The translations under genes and the position numbers were made by a program. A stretch of DNA of 64,000 nucleotides. Origin: Rugosimonospora africana. Its GTDB lineage: Bacteria > Actinomycetota > Actinomycetes > Mycobacteriales > Micromonosporaceae. The notes beneath the pieces are model-generated. The model searched no databases, was not told where the DNA came from, and saw only the letters and a list, made by a program, of their open reading frames with translations. This document shows positions 42,246 through 50,854 of the stretch, piece by piece (within the stretch, counting starts at the first letter, position 1; each line of letters begins with the position of its first letter). Where the stretch lies: assembly GCF_016862975.1 (NCBI RefSeq), contig NZ_BONZ01000034.1, positions 62,001-126,000 of the forward strand, given 5' to 3'.

Positions 42246-44615
42246 TCAGCGGGCCACCACCGTGATCCGGCAGTGGCGCTCGCGGTGATGGTCCAGACGC
42301 AACGTCGGCCCTACCAGATCGAGTGCGGCGACCAGCCGGATGTCCGCGCTGGACGCGCCGAGCCGCAGTTCGATGCGGCCGGGCTCGACGATCCGGTCCA
42401 GCTCGGGACCGATGAACGAGGTCACCGAGGCGGGGACCTCGAACCGTACCCTCGCGGCGGCACCGGGCTCGACGCTGACGCGGGCGAATCCGATCAGCTT
42501 GACGACCGGGCGGGTGACCGCCGCCGCCGGGTCGTGCAGGTAGAGCTGTACGACCTCGACGCCTGACCGGACGCCCGTGTTCTCGACGGTCAACTCCGCG
42601 CCGACCCAGCCGCCGGTGGCGACCTCGTCGCCGTCCACGCGCAGGTCCGACCAACGGAACGTCGTGTAGCTCAGGCCGGATCCGAACGGGTATGCCGGGG
42701 TCGGGTCCAGATTGGACACCTCGGAGGCGAGGGCGAGCTTCTGGCTCAGGTAGGTCCAGGGCTGACCGCCCGGTCTGCGGGGAATGCTGACCGGTAGGCG
42801 CCCGGAGGGATTCGCTTGACCGCTCAGGATGCGCGCCAACGCCGGCCCGCCCTCCTCACCGGGGAAGAACGTCTGCACGATGGCGGCGGCACGCTGGGGC
42901 CCGGTGCCCAGCGCATATGGCCGGCCAGAGTCGACGACGAGCACGACCGGGGTGGGGCCGTCGAGCAATGCCTCCAGCAGCTGCGCCTGCACGCCGGGCA
43001 GTTGCAGCGACTCCGCGTCGCAGCCCTCGCCGGACGTACCACGTCCGAACAGGCCGGAGCGGTCCCCCAACACCGCGACCACCACCTCCGATCGGCCGGC
43101 CAGCTCAAGCGCTTCGGCGAACCCGTCGGTGCCGGGCTCGCTCACCCGGCACCCGGCCGCGAACGCCACGTCGGTGTCCGCGAAGCCGGCACGCAGCGAT
43201 TCGAGGATGGTCGGGATCTCGACCCCGAGCGGCAGGTCGGGATGGTGCACCCCGATATGCGCGGGGAACGAGTAGCAACCGAGCAGCGCGATCGGATCGT
43301 CGGCGATCGGGCCGATCACCGCGATCGACCGGGGCCGGGTCAACGGCAGGAGGCCGTCGTTCTTCAGCAGTACGATCGCCTCCTCGGCGATCCTGCGCGC
43401 CAGCTGCCGGTCCGGACCCGGATCGAGATCGATGCGACCCCGCACAGGAGCGTCGAGGGCGACATCCGCGGGGTCGAGACCGGCGGGTACCGCCGACCAG
43501 TCCGGGTCGAGCAGACCGAGTTCGAGTTTCTGCAGCAGCACGCGGCGCAGCGCGCGATCGACCGTCTCCTCGCCCAGCCGCCCGGACTCGATCTCGTCCA
43601 TCAGCGGCGTGAGGTAAGCGTTGGGACCTGGCAGCTCCACGTCGACCCCGGCGGTCAGCGCCTTCGTGGCGGCCTCGCCGAGCGTGCCGGCCGCACCGTG
43701 CAGGAGCTGGAGGAAGCTGATCCCGAAGTAGTCGGCCACCACGGTGCCGCCGAAGCCCCAGGTGTCGCGGAGCAGGTCGGTCAGCAGGGCGCGATTGGCG
43801 GCCGCGGGGATGCCGTCGACCTCCGCGTACGAGTGCATGACCGAACGCACCCCGCCCTCGATGACGGCCATCTCGAAGGGCGGGAGGACGACGTCCGCGA
43901 ACTCCCGCGGGCCCATCGACACCGGCGCCAGGTTGCGACCGGCCCGCGAGGCCGAGTAGCCCGCGAAGTGCTTGAGGGTCGCGATGATCCCGGTGGACTG
44001 CAAGCCTCGAACGTAGGCGCTGCCGATGACACCGATCAGGTACGGGTCCTCGCCGATCGTCTCCTCGACCCGTCCCCAGCGCGGGTCACGCACCACGTCC
44101 AGTACCGGCGCCAGCCCCTGGTGCACCCCGACCGCGCGCATGCCGGCGCCGATGCGGGTAGCCATCTCGTGGATCAGCGCCGGATCGAAGGTCGCGCCCC
44201 AGGACAAAGGAACCGGGTAGGCGGTCGCCCCCCACGTGGTGAATCCGGCCAGACATTCCTCATGGATCAGCGCGGGGATGCCGAACCGGTTGGCCGCGAC
44301 GATGTCGCGCTGGGTACGGGCGAGCGCCGCCGCGCCCTCGGCCGCGTCGACGGGGTTGGTTCCGAACGCGCGGGTGATCTGACCGAGGCCGTGCTTGATC
44401 ATCTCTGCGAAGTCGTGGCCGTTGTCCAGCTCCGTCTGGTGCGGCGCGACGCCGGGGCCTTCCGGATCGGCGCCGACCCAGATGCCGTACAGCTGGGCCA
44501 CCTTCTCCCGCAGCGTCATCGCGGCGATGAGCGCGCCGACCCGCTCGTCGGGGCTGAGCCCGGTGTCCTGCCACGTCCGTTCTGCTGGCTGCTGAGGTGG
44601 ATACGCGGTCGCCAC
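42246..44615 (-). CDS. cytoplasmic GH3 beta-xylosidase/beta-glucosidase
   Basis: 789 residues from a GTG after AGGTAGG, without a signal peptide. The N-terminal barrel contains IHEECLAGFT, LKHFAGYSAS and nucleophile D295 in VVADYFGIS. The alpha/beta sandwich (about 395-620) has VLGDRSGLFGRGTSGEGCDA, and a fibronectin-like domain ends the protein. It would remove xylose from the non-reducing ends of imported oligosaccharides. It is the first gene of a three-gene operon with the cytoplasmic GH10 and alcohol dehydrogenase, divergent from a LacI gene with two operator-like sites between them. Confidence 0.9.
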   Translation of the reverse strand: MATAYPPQQPAERTWQDTGLSPDERVGALIAAMTLREKVAQLYGIWVGADPEGPGVAPHQTELDNGHDFAEMIKHGLGQITRAFGTNPVDAAEGAAALARTQRDIVAANRFGIPALIHEECLAGFTTWGATAYPVPLSWGATFDPALIHEMATRIGAGMRAVGVHQGLAPVLDVVRDPRWGRVEETIGEDPYLIGVIGSAYVRGLQSTGIIATLKHFAGYSASRAGRNLAPVSMGPREFADVVLPPFEMAVIEGGVRSVMHSYAEVDGIPAAANRALLTDLLRDTWGFGGTVVADYFGISFLQLLHGAAGTLGEAATKALTAGVDVELPGPNAYLTPLMDEIESGRLGEETVDRALRRVLLQKLELGLLDPDWSAVPAGLDPADVALDAPVRGRIDLDPGPDRQLARRIAEEAIVLLKNDGLLPLTRPRSIAVIGPIADDPIALLGCYSFPAHIGVHHPDLPLGVEIPTILESLRAGFADTDVAFAAGCRVSEPGTDGFAEALELAGRSEVVVAVLGDRSGLFGRGTSGEGCDAESLQLPGVQAQLLEALLDGPTPVVLVVDSGRPYALGTGPQRAAAIVQTFFPGEEGGPALARILSGQANPSGRLPVSIPRRPGGQPWTYLSQKLALASEVSNLDPTPAYPFGSGLSYTTFRWSDLRVDGDEVATGGWVGAELTVENTGVRSGVEVVQLYLHDPAAAVTRPVVKLIGFARVSVEPGAAARVRFEVPASVTSFIGPELDRIVEPGRIELRLGASSADIRLVAALDLVGPTLRLDHHRERHCRITVVAR

Positions 44616-44630
44616 AGGGGCCTACCTTAA

Positions 44631-44662
44631 GAAAAGTTTCGCTACTCATTGCGAAAGTGTCG
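44631..44662. promoter_or_regulatory. paired XlnR/BxlR-like LacI operators
   Basis: GAAAAGTTTCG at 44631-44641 and CGAAAGTGTCG at 44652-44662 match CGAAAGTTTCG with two and one mismatches. This CGAAA-N-TTTCG dyad is the type bound by xylan LacI repressors of streptomycetes. Both lie downstream of the minus-strand promoter at 44674-44702, so binding would block transcription. Confidence 0.6.
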
Positions 44663-44673
44663 TGGTTGATCGC

Positions 44674-44702
44674 AGCATAAGTTGGACAGGCGGCACGGTC
44701 AA
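44674..44702 (-). promoter_or_regulatory. promoter of the cytoplasmic GH3-GH10-ADH operon
   Basis: On the minus strand TTGACC (44702-44697) and TATGCT (44679-44674) are 17 bases apart. The start of transcription would fall just before the two operator-like sites. Confidence 0.6.
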
Positions 44703-44762
44703 GACGACCGTCCCGCGACCGCGGTCGCGCCCCCGACGGCGCCACACAGTTAGGCTGTTCAC

Positions 44763-45827
44763 ATGTCCAGCGCGCCCTCCCAGGAAGGCAGACTCTCCAG
44801 GGCCACGTTGTCCGAGGTGGCCCTGCTCGCCGATGTCTCAATCTCCACGGTGTCGAAGGTGCTCAACGGGCGGGCCGGCGTCTCCACCGAAACCCGCGCC
44901 CGGATCGAGGCGCTGCTGCAGGACCGGTACAACCGCCGGGCTCCGAAGCGTCCGGTCGCACCGCTTCTGGACGTTCTCTGCTACGAGATAGACAGCCCGT
45001 TCGCCAGCGAGGTGCTCGCCAGCATCGAACTCATCGCGCGAGGGCGGCGGATCGGAATGGTACTCACCGGCGCGACCGAGCAGCACCTGCCGGAGCAGTC
45101 CTGGGTGGACGACGTGCTGGAGCGTCAACCGCTCGGGGTCGTCCTCGTGGCGTGCGTGCTTCCAGCCAAGGACAAGCAGCGGCTGCGTTCGCGCAATATC
45201 CCGCTTGTGATGGTCGATCCCGCAGGCGCGCCCGCACCCGACGTACCGTCGATCGGGTCGGCGGACTGGAACGGTGGCTACCTCGCCACCCGCCACCTGC
45301 TCGACCTCGGCCACCGCCGGATCGGCATCATTACCGGGCCCGACGACATGCTCGCCTCGACGGCCCGGCTGTCCGGGTACCGCGCGGCGCTCGACTCCGC
45401 CGGACTTCCCGTCGACGGCGAGCTGATCCGCCCCGGCGAGTTCCACCACCGCGACGGGCTGGCGGAGGGGCGCGCGCTGCTGTCGCTGCGCAACCGGCCG
45501 ACGGCGATCTTCGCGTCGTCCGACCTGTACGCGCTCGGGGTCTACGAGGCGGCCCGGTCTCTCGGCTTCGCCATCCCCGGCGACCTTTCCGTCGTCGGGT
45601 ACGACGATCTGCGGATCGCGCAGTGGGCCGGCCCACCGCTGACGACAATTCACGTCCCACTCGTCGCCATGGCCGAACAGGCGGTCCACCTGATCATGCG
45701 ACTACGCGACGAGCCTGAGCTGGCATTCAGCCGCATCGACATCGACACCACCCTGGTCGTGCGCGAGAGCACCGCGCCGCTGCGGCCGACCCGGCGACAA
45801 TCGAGCGCGAAAGTTTCCAACAGATAA
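44763..45827 (+). CDS. LacI-family regulator of the xylo-oligosaccharide genes
   Basis: 354 residues from an ATG. The HTH and hinge lie at about 14-65 (TLSEVALLADVSISTVSKVL, NGRAGVSTETRARIEALL). The effector domain has LLDLGHRRIGIITGP, ALGVYEAARSLGF and LSVVGYDDLRIAQWAGPPLT. Its position between the GH3-GH10 operon and the binding-protein importer, and the CGAAA/TTTCG dyads on both sides of it, point to a BxlR/XlnR-type repressor released by xylobiose. The effector is inferred. Confidence 0.88.
   Translation: MSSAPSQEGRLSRATLSEVALLADVSISTVSKVLNGRAGVSTETRARIEALLQDRYNRRAPKRPVAPLLDVLCYEIDSPFASEVLASIELIARGRRIGMVLTGATEQHLPEQSWVDDVLERQPLGVVLVACVLPAKDKQRLRSRNIPLVMVDPAGAPAPDVPSIGSADWNGGYLATRHLLDLGHRRIGIITGPDDMLASTARLSGYRAALDSAGLPVDGELIRPGEFHHRDGLAEGRALLSLRNRPTAIFASSDLYALGVYEAARSLGFAIPGDLSVVGYDDLRIAQWAGPPLTTIHVPLVAMAEQAVHLIMRLRDEPELAFSRIDIDTTLVVRESTAPLRPTRRQSSAKVSNR
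45809..45819. promoter_or_regulatory. operator-like site before the importer promoter
   Basis: CGAAAGTTTCC matches CGAAAGTTTCG at 10 of 11 bases. It overlaps the 3' end of the LacI gene and lies 16 bases upstream of the -35 box at 45836. Confidence 0.5.
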
Positions 45828-45835
45828 GCGAACCT

Positions 45836-45864
45836 TGACGGGCAAGTTACCCCGGGCCTAGCCT
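45836..45864 (+). promoter_or_regulatory. promoter of the importer operon
   Basis: TTGACG (45836-45841) and TAGCCT (45859-45864) are spaced by 17 bases. The leader to the binding-protein ATG is about 210 bases and contains a further dyad at 45966. Confidence 0.5.
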
Positions 45865-45965
45865 CTGACACACACCTCATGAGGCCGACCCGAATGACCC
45901 ATCCGGAGGCGGTAGTCCACGCTCCTCTTTACCCCTCCGCGACGGCTCGCGCATAGCTGCCGGTT

Positions 45966-45977
45966 CGAAAGGTTTCG
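45966..45977. promoter_or_regulatory. operator-like dyad in the importer leader
   Basis: CGAAAGGTTTCG has perfect CGAAA/TTTCG arms with a two-base centre, one base longer than the others in this locus. Confidence 0.45.
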
Positions 45978-46081
45978 CCAGCGGCAACGCTCCGCCGTCC
46001 TCGTTGGCATCGGATCTGCCTGACCGATGACGCCAAATTCCGATGCGAGACTTGCCCGGCCCCACGAGTGGAGAGGGTTGA

Positions 46082-47458
46082 ATGCGCCTCCGACTTCTGC
46101 CGAGATCAGCATTTCGGCCACTCATCGTCCTTGTCGCGGCGGCCGCCGCCGCGACCTGCCTTGCCGCCTGTGGCTCCAACGGCCCGTCCGGCGGTGGTAG
46201 CGCGACGTCCGGCACCATCAACTGGTGGGGCTGGACACCCACCGACACGGCCACCGCACAGAACTACATCTCGGCCTTCAACAAGCAGTACCCCAACATC
46301 AAGGTCAACTACAAGCTGGTGAACATCTCGGACTGGGTAGCCGCTCTGCGACCTGCCCTGCTGTCCGGTCGCGGGCCCGACGTCTTCGACATGCAGCCCG
46401 GCGCTTACGTGACCCAGTTCAAGTCGTTCACCGAAGACCTGACGCCCCTGGCACAGCAGGCGCTCGGCAAGGACTGGAAGTCGAAGGTGGCGCCGATCGG
46501 CATCAGCGGCCTCACTTCGGACGGCAAGCTCACCGCGATGTCGGTGGGCTCGACGTTCGCCGGGATGCTCTGGATCAACGAGGAGATCTTCAAGAAGTAC
46601 AACCTCTCCCCGCCGACCACACTCGCCGAGTGGGAGCACGTGTGCCAGGTGCTCAAGCAGAACCAGAAGGGCTGCTTCGTGCAGGGTGCCGCGCAGGAGG
46701 GGTTCGATCAGGACACACTGCAGTCGATCGCCAACTCGGTCCAGCCGGGGCTCTGGACCAAGGCGTCCACCGGCGACGCCAAGTGGAACGACCCGGGGAT
46801 CGTCAAGACGCTGTCCATCTGGAAGGAGCTGTTCACCAGTGGGATCATGCAGTCTGGAGCGGTCGGCTACCAGCAGTACCCGGATGCCAACAACGACTTC
46901 CTGACCGGAAAGTACGCGATGGTCATGATGGGAACGTGGTACACCCAGTACGCGACGAGCAAGGCGATGACCGCGGCGCTTTCGGCGGCCGGAGTCAGCG
47001 GCGCCAAGCCGTTCCCGATCCTGCCCATCGCGTTCCCGGACGTGGCCGGCGCCGGGAACACCAGCGAAATGTACGGCGACTCCGACTTCGGTCTCGCGGT
47101 CTCGACGAAGTCGAAGTCCCGTGCGGCGGCCGAGACGTTCGTCAAGTGGATGACCACGACGACGGTTGGCCAGCAGGTGGTCGCCGATCAGCTCAACGAC
47201 CTGCCGGCGCTCCCGTCGGTGCAGCCCAACTTCGACTCCATCCAGCTCGTCGACCCGACCAGCCAGACGACGCCGGTGCAGGACCTCATCGCCAAGGCGG
47301 CCAAGGTGACCGAGCCACGGGAAGCGCTGTTGAGCACGGACGTTCAGAACGCCATCCTCGCCGCGGCGACATCGGTGGCCACCGGAAAGGCGTCACCGCA
47401 GGATGCTGCCGACACACTCCAGAAGGCCGCGGAGGCCGCCGGTGAGACCTTCAAGTGA
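46082..47458 (+). CDS. ABC importer substrate-binding lipoprotein (xylo-oligosaccharide type)
   Basis: 458 residues. A Sec lipoprotein signal ends at LAAC (Cys near residue 30). The mature part is an extracellular-solute-binding family 1 protein: INWWGWTPTDTATAQNYISA at its start, then GPDVFDMQPGAY, GTWYTQYATSKAMT and EMYGDSDFGLAVSTKS. Aromatic residues typical of sugar stacking are frequent. It delivers oligosaccharides to the two permeases encoded directly behind it. No ATPase is encoded here, so the shared MsiK/MalK-type ATPase must come from elsewhere, as is usual in actinomycetes. Confidence 0.9.
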   Translation: MRLRLLPRSAFRPLIVLVAAAAAATCLAACGSNGPSGGGSATSGTINWWGWTPTDTATAQNYISAFNKQYPNIKVNYKLVNISDWVAALRPALLSGRGPDVFDMQPGAYVTQFKSFTEDLTPLAQQALGKDWKSKVAPIGISGLTSDGKLTAMSVGSTFAGMLWINEEIFKKYNLSPPTTLAEWEHVCQVLKQNQKGCFVQGAAQEGFDQDTLQSIANSVQPGLWTKASTGDAKWNDPGIVKTLSIWKELFTSGIMQSGAVGYQQYPDANNDFLTGKYAMVMMGTWYTQYATSKAMTAALSAAGVSGAKPFPILPIAFPDVAGAGNTSEMYGDSDFGLAVSTKSKSRAAAETFVKWMTTTTVGQQVVADQLNDLPALPSVQPNFDSIQLVDPTSQTTPVQDLIAKAAKVTEPREALLSTDVQNAILAAATSVATGKASPQDAADTLQKAAEAAGETFK

Positions 47459-48455
47459 GCGGCAGCCGGAGCGGTCCGACCGGCCGGAGCCCAGCGAAGC
47501 CGTCGTGACACGAACGATCGAACGGCGTCAGCTCCATCCGGAACGCGCCGGTGCTGCCGGGGACGACGGGCGGATCGCTCGCCGCCGTCCCCGGCGGCCA
47601 CCGGGCCTTCCCTGGATCCTGCCGGCACTGGCATTGAGCGTGGGAGTCATCTACTACGGCATCGGCTACACCGGCTACATCTCGACCCTCAACTGGGACG
47701 GGATCAGCCCCGACCCGCCGCATGTCGGTGCCGGGAACTACACGCGCATCCTGCACGACCCGGTGTTCTGGGACGCGGTACGTCACACTGCCGAGTTCTT
47801 CGTGGTTACCTTCGTGGTCCAGACCGTGCTCGGCCTGGTCTTCGCGGTGCTGCTTCACACCCGGTTGAAGCTCGCCGTGATCTACAAGGTCATCATCTTC
47901 ATGCCGGTCGTCCTCGCACCGGCCATCATGGCGCCGGTCTTCCGCCACATGTTCGCGCCCGACGGCGAACTCAACTCGGTGCTGCGTCACGTGGGACTCG
48001 GTGCGCTCGCCCAACCGTGGATCGGGCAGACCAGCACCGCCCTGCCGGTCATCATGGCCATCACGGTCTGGGAGTGGACTGGTGTCACCTTCGTCCTCTA
48101 CTACGCCGCGATGACCCAGCTCGAGCAGTCGGTGCTGGAGGCGGCCAAGATGGACGGCGCCGGCAACATCCGGACCCTGGTGAGCATCATCTGGCCGGAG
48201 ATGCGCGGCACGACGGTGGCGCTGGCGATCCTCGGTGCCATCGGCGCGCTGAAGACATTCGACGTGCCATACCTGGTGACGATCGGCGGCCCGAACTACG
48301 CGACCGAGTTCCTCGGCACGTACATCTACCGCATGACGATCCCGCTCGACCACGTCGGGTACGGGGCGGCCCTGTCGATCATCCTGCTCGTGGCGGCGCT
48401 GATCATCTCAATCGCGGTGCAGCTCGGGGGGCGCGAACGAAAGGCACGTGACTGA
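47442..48455 (+). CDS. ABC sugar importer permease 1 (MalF-like)
   Basis: 337 residues if started at the GTG six bases after GGAGG inside the binding-protein gene (17-base overlap); a GTG at 47505 is the alternative. There are six transmembrane helices. The cytoplasmic EAA loop EAAKMDGAGNIRTLVSIIWP lies near residue 232 and contacts the ATPase. A Pro/Arg-rich N-terminal tail of about 50 residues precedes helix 1. It acts with the downstream permease. Confidence 0.9.
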   Translation: MRPSSERQPERSDRPEPSEAVVTRTIERRQLHPERAGAAGDDGRIARRRPRRPPGLPWILPALALSVGVIYYGIGYTGYISTLNWDGISPDPPHVGAGNYTRILHDPVFWDAVRHTAEFFVVTFVVQTVLGLVFAVLLHTRLKLAVIYKVIIFMPVVLAPAIMAPVFRHMFAPDGELNSVLRHVGLGALAQPWIGQTSTALPVIMAITVWEWTGVTFVLYYAAMTQLEQSVLEAAKMDGAGNIRTLVSIIWPEMRGTTVALAILGAIGALKTFDVPYLVTIGGPNYATEFLGTYIYRMTIPLDHVGYGAALSIILLVAALIISIAVQLGGRERKARD

Positions 48456-49243
48456 TGTTCGAGGTACGAACCTGGCGGGGCCGCACCGCGCTCCAGGTGC
48501 TCGCCACCGTACTGGTGCTGCCGTTCCTGTTTCCGTTGGTCGTGATGGTCAAGGGCTCCCTCGCAGGACAGGGGCTGCGGAATTTCACGGCGGTGCTCGC
48601 GGTACCCGGATTCGCCCGGTTCTTTGTCAACAGCGTGGTCATCGCCGCCGGGGTCATCGTGCTCGTCTACGTCGTGACCACGATGGCGGCGTTCGGGTTC
48701 GCGAAGCTGCACATCCGGTTCCGCGAGATCTACTTCTGGCTGCTGCTCGCGTGCCTGACTCTGCCCGAGGTCGTACTGCTCACGCCGCTGTTCGTGACCG
48801 CGGTACGGCTAGGCCTCTACGACACGTACTGGGCGGTCATCCTGCCGCTGGCCGCGCTGCAGGTGCCATTCGCTGTACTGCTCACCCGCAATTTCCTGAG
48901 CGGCCTGCCCGACGAACTGTTCGAGGCGGCCCGGGTCGATGGAGCGAACTCGATGCGCGGGTTCCGCTACCTGGTCATCCCGCTGACCCGCCCGATAGCA
49001 GCGGCGGTCATCATCTTCACCCTGATCGCGGCGTGGAACGACTACCTCATGCCGCTGGTCTTCCTGCAGACGCCAGACATGCAGACCATCACGCTCGTGC
49101 CGCAGTTCTTCGTCGGCGAGTTCAGCAACGACCAGACGAAGATCCTCGCCTCCGCGGTCATCACGGCGATTCCCGAGGTCGTCGCCTACCTGAGTCTCCA
49201 GCGGTTGTTCGAACGCGGCCTCTCGGCCGGCGCGATCAAGTGA
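48455..49243 (+). CDS. ABC sugar importer permease 2 (MalG-like)
   Basis: 262 residues; its ATG overlaps the previous stop by one base (TGATG). Six transmembrane helices and the EAA loop EAARVDGANSMRGFRYLVIP near residue 160 are visible. It completes the membrane channel of the importer. Confidence 0.92.
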   Translation: MFEVRTWRGRTALQVLATVLVLPFLFPLVVMVKGSLAGQGLRNFTAVLAVPGFARFFVNSVVIAAGVIVLVYVVTTMAAFGFAKLHIRFREIYFWLLLACLTLPEVVLLTPLFVTAVRLGLYDTYWAVILPLAALQVPFAVLLTRNFLSGLPDELFEAARVDGANSMRGFRYLVIPLTRPIAAAVIIFTLIAAWNDYLMPLVFLQTPDMQTITLVPQFFVGEFSNDQTKILASAVITAIPEVVAYLSLQRLFERGLSAGAIK

Positions 49244-49367
49244 CAGAGCCGTACCGCACATCCATCTCTCCGCCCAAGGCTGCCGAGCGTGTACCGGCGA
49301 GCGACCCACGCGTGCCGCCTGCCGTGGTGCGTCTGAGCAGCCCTGGGCCGCACCGAAGGGTACTTCC

Positions 49368-49727
49368 TTGCCGCTCATCCAGGTCCACCTGAATCGCAGT
49401 GTGTTCGACGCACACCACGAAGACATCGGACGCGCGATTCACGAAGCACAGGTCGAGGCGTTGGGCATCCCAGACGACGACCGGTTCCAGATATTCCAGC
49501 CGCACGGCTCCGGCGAGCTGAAGTTCGATCCCGGCTACAACGGCGTCGACCGTCGCGACCTCCTGGTCATCCGGGTCATCGCGGTACACATGTACCCGAC
49601 CGCTACCAAGCAGGCGTTCTTCCGCAGGGTGGTGGACAAGTTGGAGCCGCTGGGCATCCGCCGGGAGGACGTGCTCATCTGCCTGACGGAGAACGGTTTC
49701 GAGGACTGGTACGCCGGCCGGAACTGA
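49368..49727 (+). CDS. tautomerase-family protein
   Basis: 119 residues from a TTG after GAAGGG. After removal of Met the protein would begin with proline (PLIQVHL), the catalytic base of the 4-oxalocrotonate tautomerase superfamily. Two beta-alpha-beta units are visible, as in the 4-OT-like subgroup of about 120-130 residues. It could isomerise an enol or keto acid, for example in a pentose oxidation route. It lies between the importer and two dehydrogenase-type genes on the same strand. Confidence 0.75.
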   Translation: MPLIQVHLNRSVFDAHHEDIGRAIHEAQVEALGIPDDDRFQIFQPHGSGELKFDPGYNGVDRRDLLVIRVIAVHMYPTATKQAFFRRVVDKLEPLGIRREDVLICLTENGFEDWYAGRN

Positions 49728-49786
49728 GCATGAATCGAACCGCGAGCCGTGCCGAGGCACATCGGACCGTCAACGAAGGAGGCACC

Positions 49787-50854
49787 ATGCTGCGACTGGA
49801 CAGCGCGGACCTGAATGTTCTCTACATCGGTGGCACCGGAACGATCAGCGCGTCCTGCGTGCGCCTGTCCGTCGAGACGGGCATGCGCGTCTCCGTGCTC
49901 AACCGTGGCCACAACGCCGCCGGCCGGATCCTGCCCGACGCCGTCGAGACGCTGGTCGCCGACGTCAACGACGACGCCTCGCTCGCCGCCGCGGTCGGCG
50001 GACGCACCTTCGACGCCGTGGTCAACTTTCTCTCGTACGACGCGGCCGACGCGCGGCGGATGGTCGCGTTCTTCGACGGACGCACGCGGCAGTACGTGCA
50101 CATCAGCTCCGGCTCGATCTACGCGAAGCCGGTGTGGCAGATCCCCATCTCCGAGTCGACGCCGACCGCACCGAACCCCCATCTGGAGTACGCGCGCGGC
50201 AAGTGGCGCGCCGAGCAGGCGCTCTACGAGGCGCACACCTCGGACAGCTTCCCGCTGACCGTCGTGCGGCCATCGCACACCTACGACGATGGCAACCCGC
50301 CACTGCCTGGAGGTTGGACAGCCGTGGACCGGATCGCCCGCGGGGACGAGATACCGGTCCACGGCGACGGGACCTCGCTGTGGACTCTGACGCACGCCGA
50401 GGACTTCGCCCAGGGCCTGGTCGGCCTGTTGGGCAACCCACGCGCGCTCGGTGAAACCTTCAACATCACCAGCTCGGACGTCTACACCTGGGACCAGATC
50501 TACACGATCGTCGCCGAGGCGCTCGGCGTCGAGGCACGGCTGGTGCACGTGGCCTCCGAGATGTACCCGGTCGTGGCTCCTGAGTGGTTCTGGTCGGGCG
50601 AGATGGTCGGCGACATCGGCCACAGCGCGGTGTTCGACAACAGCAAGATACGCGGGTTCGTGCCCGGGTTCTCGCCGCGGTTGACGTTCCACCGTGCCGC
50701 GCCGCGGATGCTTGCCTGGCGGCAGGCACATCCTCAAACGACCGGATCCGACAAGGAGACCGACGCCGTACTCAGCCGAGTCGTCGGCGCCTACCACGCG
50801 GCGAAGAGTGTCTTTCTCGCCCGCAGCCCCGAGACCGCGAAGCCGGCTTCGTGA
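49787..50854 (+). CDS. NAD-dependent epimerase/dehydratase family protein
   Basis: 355 residues from the ATG after AAGGAGGCACC; the ATG at 49730 lacks such a site. The Rossmann motif VLYIGGTGTISASC is at 11-24, with VLNRGH binding the adenosine ribose. SSGSIYAKP supplies the active-site Ser and Tyr region. It belongs to the extended atypical SDRs close to CSP41-like proteins. Substrate unknown; a sugar or sugar-acid derivative is likely from its neighbours. Its stop overlaps the next start (GTGA). Confidence 0.8.
   Translation: MLRLDSADLNVLYIGGTGTISASCVRLSVETGMRVSVLNRGHNAAGRILPDAVETLVADVNDDASLAAAVGGRTFDAVVNFLSYDAADARRMVAFFDGRTRQYVHISSGSIYAKPVWQIPISESTPTAPNPHLEYARGKWRAEQALYEAHTSDSFPLTVVRPSHTYDDGNPPLPGGWTAVDRIARGDEIPVHGDGTSLWTLTHAEDFAQGLVGLLGNPRALGETFNITSSDVYTWDQIYTIVAEALGVEARLVHVASEMYPVVAPEWFWSGEMVGDIGHSAVFDNSKIRGFVPGFSPRLTFHRAAPRMLAWRQAHPQTTGSDKETDAVLSRVVGAYHAAKSVFLARSPETAKPAS

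Noticed and set aside
42816-44630. 604-codon plus-strand frame
   Set aside because: Antisense to the cytoplasmic GH3 gene; His/Arg/Gly-rich.
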